A stretch of DNA of 58,803 nucleotides from a virus: the IMG/VR virus record IMGVR_UViG_3300003690_000017, positions 1 through 58,803 of that record; one strand, written 5' to 3'. Made by a program: the position numbers and the translations under genes. This document shows positions 57,437 to 58,803 of this stretch, one piece after another. How positions within the stretch are numbered: position 1 is the first letter of the stretch; each line of letters starts with the position of its first letter. The notes under the pieces were generated by a model. It did no database searches, was not told where the DNA came from, and saw only the letters and a program-made list of their open reading frames with translations.

Positions 57437-57670
57437 CTATTTGCGCGCTAGTCTCGGAGCGCTGTACGCGTGGAATCCGGCGTCCACCATTTCGCGTACA
57501 TGGCCTTCGTCAAAATTGGCGCAAACTTCGTCCACCCCCACGATGCGATCCGCGCAGAGCACTATGTCGCGCACTACGCGTCCATCGCGCCCATCGCGCT
57601 CCTCACGCGCTTCCCTGTCCATTGCGTCATACATGGGACGCAACGCGTCCGATCCAATAGCGTGACTCAC
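57437..57670 (-). CDS. Hypothetical protein with DRIVGVDEV motif, paralogue 2
   Basis: 77 aa from a GTG start (AAAGGGG upstream). Charged N-terminal helix (MDREAREERDGRDG), then the same motif as paralogue 1 and a short tail. Duplication is evident. No function is recognised. Confidence 0.45.
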   Translation of the reverse strand: MSHAIGSDALRPMYDAMDREAREERDGRDGRVVRDIVLCADRIVGVDEVCANFDEGHVREMVDAGFHAYSAPRLARK

Positions 57671-57723
57671 AGCAAACCCCTTTGCGTGCTTGCGTATTGC
57701 GTGACCAATTCACACTGTACGCA

Positions 57724-57804
57724 TGGTGGAGGTGACGGGAGTCGAACCCGCGTTCCCGTACTGTCCCGCATGGGGTTTTAGTACAGGGCTTGCCACACAC
57801 CCCC
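57724..57804 (-). tRNA. tRNA-like element, probably degenerate
   Basis: On the minus strand the ends pair like a tRNA acceptor (GGGGGTG with CACCTCC, one G-U), followed by discriminator A and encoded CCA. A perfect T-arm stands before it (GCGGG-TTCGACT-CCCGT). However, no normal D-arm or 7-nt anticodon loop fits. Instead the central 45 nt fold as a long hairpin (CCC-bulge-GTACT with AGTAC-GGG, enclosing CCC-catgc-GGG). It may be a decayed tRNA, a tRNA-mimic, or a remnant attachment site; no integrase is present. Confidence 0.45.
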
Positions 57805-57808
57805 AAAC

Positions 57809-57838
57809 GGGCGAGGAGCGCTCATACGCTCCCCGCCC
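57809..57838. terminator. GC-rich hairpin between tRNA-like element and next gene
   Basis: GGGCG-a-GGAGCG (57809-57820) pairs with CGCTCC-c-CGCCC (57827-57838), 11 bp with one internal mismatch and a 6-nt loop. It lies downstream of the leftward gene 57847-58446. Lacks a U-tract. Confidence 0.5.
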
Positions 57839-57846
57839 CCGGGCCC

Positions 57847-58446
57847 CTAGGCGAGCTCCTTCATCACGAGCGCCGTGATCTTGGATACGAGTGTGGCGAC
57901 GTTTGCCTCACTGGTGGCGACTTGCTGTTTCGCCGTCACGCGCTCTGCCTTAGCGACGCGCTTGGCGGCCGACTTGGCTTTTTTCGTGACCTTGACCGCG
58001 TCGCGCTCCACCTGATCCTTCGAGTAGCTCTCGAAGTAGCCAACCACCGTATTCTTACGGGTGGCGACCTGTAGCGTGACGGAGGCGACGCGCTGGAGGT
58101 CCGCACGGGCCATGTCGAAGCACATACCCGTCGGGAAGCCACCCCAAGCCGTACTCTGTGGATACGGCTTGCAGCTTGGCCGCTGACCCGACACCATCTC
58201 TATTCCCGCAGCCGCTATCACGAACGTTTTGGGCGACGTGACGCGAACAGTGACGCTACCCTGTCGCGACTTGGTCCCAGCCTTGGCGTCGCGTATCACC
58301 TCCGTCATTTTGTCCACGCTCGTCTCTTCTATCACGAGCTTGACGCTTGCGTCCTTCGCCAGTGCACGCAATTCGTCGAACGCCCGTCCCGAGTTATGCA
58401 CTTGGTACCACCCGATTGCGATCTGTGCTGTCTGTGCTTGTGCCAT
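57847..58446 (-). CDS. Hypothetical protein at the right end
   Basis: 199 aa from the ATG at 58446 (AGAGGAG upstream; a longer frame from 58491 lacks one). An Ala/Gln-rich start leads to alpha/beta segments (VTVRVTSPKTFVIAAAGIEM), a Gly/Pro loop with Cys, and a Lys/Ala-rich helical C-terminus (VTKKAKSAAKRVAKAERVT). The basic helix could bind DNA. First gene of the leftward arm, with a promoter just upstream, so probably expressed early. Confidence 0.5.
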   Translation of the reverse strand: MAQAQTAQIAIGWYQVHNSGRAFDELRALAKDASVKLVIEETSVDKMTEVIRDAKAGTKSRQGSVTVRVTSPKTFVIAAAGIEMVSGQRPSCKPYPQSTAWGGFPTGMCFDMARADLQRVASVTLQVATRKNTVVGYFESYSKDQVERDAVKVTKKAKSAAKRVAKAERVTAKQQVATSEANVATLVSKITALVMKELA

Positions 58447-58499
58447 CTGTGCTTGGCTCCTCTGATTCGCCGCCACCAAATTCGGTGACAACTGCGGCC

Positions 58500-58528
58500 A
58501 AATTACCAGCGCTTCCCGGGGCTGTCAA
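58500..58528 (-). promoter_or_regulatory. Putative early leftward promoter
   Basis: Minus strand TTGACA (58528-58523), 17-nt spacer, TAATTT (58505-58500) preceded by TGG. Lies about 55 nt before the start of the first leftward gene. The best-formed leftward promoter in the window. Confidence 0.6.
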
Positions 58529-58610
58529 GTCGGCCCCCACAGGGTAGCGAACCGAGGCAAAAAAAAGTCTGGACAGGGGGCGAAAATGTGGGCCGACAGA
58601 GAGAATCAAT

Positions 58611-58696
58611 TCGATCCTCTCGATCCTATCTGGCGCGATTTCGATCCTCTCGATCCTTTCGATCCTTTCTCGCGGATCATTCGATCGTTCGATCCT
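58611..58696. repeat. Iteron array of TCGATCCT
   Basis: Six exact copies (starting at 58611, 58620, 58641, 58650, 58659, 58689) and one variant TCGATCGT (58681). Adjacent copies are 9 bp apart; the gaps are 21-22 bp, about two helical turns. Such arrays bind replication initiators. A candidate replication origin, though no dedicated initiator gene is recognised apart from the primase-helicase. Confidence 0.6.
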
Positions 58697-58803
58697 ATCT
58701 CGCGAGTACAGATGGTAGGAGGGCATCGAGCGTTTGGTTTGGGCCCATCACAGAGCAGCGCGCGAGATACCCAAGCTAACGATAATAACCATTATCACTA
58801 CCT

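Larger units (their letters stand above)
58447..58803. promoter_or_regulatory. Right-end non-coding region
   Basis: No gene is supported here. It holds a leftward promoter (58528-58500), the iteron array (58611-58696), an A-run (about 58559-58566) and a terminal AT-rich stretch with ATAATAACCATTAT-type symmetry. A minus-strand frame reading Arg-Ile-Glu repeats is an artefact of the 9-bp period. Confidence 0.5.

Noticed and set aside
57724-57804. Ordinary tRNA with a CAT or CTA anticodon
   Set aside because: Neither triplet can be placed in a 7-nt loop on a 5-bp stem, and no D-arm forms.
58394-58726. Minus-strand frame encoding Arg-Ile-Glu repeats
   Set aside because: The repeat is the 9-bp iteron array translated; no ribosome binding site and it overlaps a better gene.
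1-58803. Terminal direct repeats proving circular or redundant ends
   Set aside because: The first and last bases share no visible repeat; the short GGAGGCTCC at the left end recurs elsewhere by chance. Completeness stays an inference.

Overview
The window reads as a complete or near-complete genome of a tailed bacteriophage, about 60% GC by eye. It encodes a terminase, portal, scaffold, N4-gp56-type major capsid protein, tail fibre and endolysin. I see no tape measure, major tail tube, sheath, integrase, RNA polymerase or DNA polymerase. This suggests a short-tailed (podovirus-like), probably virulent phage that borrows the host replicative polymerase. Strong AGGAGG-type ribosome binding sites and TTGACA hexamers imply an ordinary bacterial host using a sigma70-like factor; the host itself cannot be named from the sequence.

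Layout. 1-776 is a non-coding control region with three TTGACA hexamers and inverted repeats. 777-4119 holds small rightward genes: an RlpA-like barrel protein, a putative lipoprotein, a zinc protein, membrane proteins and two winged-helix proteins. It ends at a strong terminator, followed by one lone leftward gene (4330-4644). 4744-25837 is packaging (TerS, TerL), small basic proteins, portal, and then three giant virion genes (1207, 1726 and 1999 aa) filling about 14.8 kb; one carries an M23 peptidase. A leader with a terminator-like hairpin (25838-26091) precedes the scaffold and capsid genes. 29687-36861 is a sugar cassette embedded in the structural genes: three glycosyltransferase proteins, a B12-binding radical SAM enzyme, an antisense nucleotide-sugar epimerase and a broken antisense HNH gene. 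36812-43396 is connector, nozzle-like protein, fibre, glycine-rich adhesin, M23+SLT endolysin and holin-like proteins. 43454-47815 is YqaJ exonuclease, RecT and a zinc/Toprim/RecA-fold primase-helicase.

From 47812 rightwards every gene is on the minus strand, tightly overlapping. These include zinc proteins, a Cys-His-Asp domain fusion, a VRR-NUC nuclease, a CobT-like VWA protein and its CobS/MoxR-like AAA+ partner, a DUF2958 protein and many small unknowns. Putative promoters (TTGACA) lie at 53650, 55609 and 58528. The right end holds a tRNA-like element and a 9-bp iteron array (58611-58696), a candidate origin.

The most striking signal outside genes is the octamer TGCTGACA. I counted it by eye 25 times on the + strand and 9 times on the - strand, in and between genes. 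Also unusual are cyclically permuted sequence blocks within and between the giant virion genes, a recurring peptide motif shared by two of them, the sugar/radical-SAM cassette, and the AAA+/VWA pair. All family assignments come from reading motifs; no database search was run.
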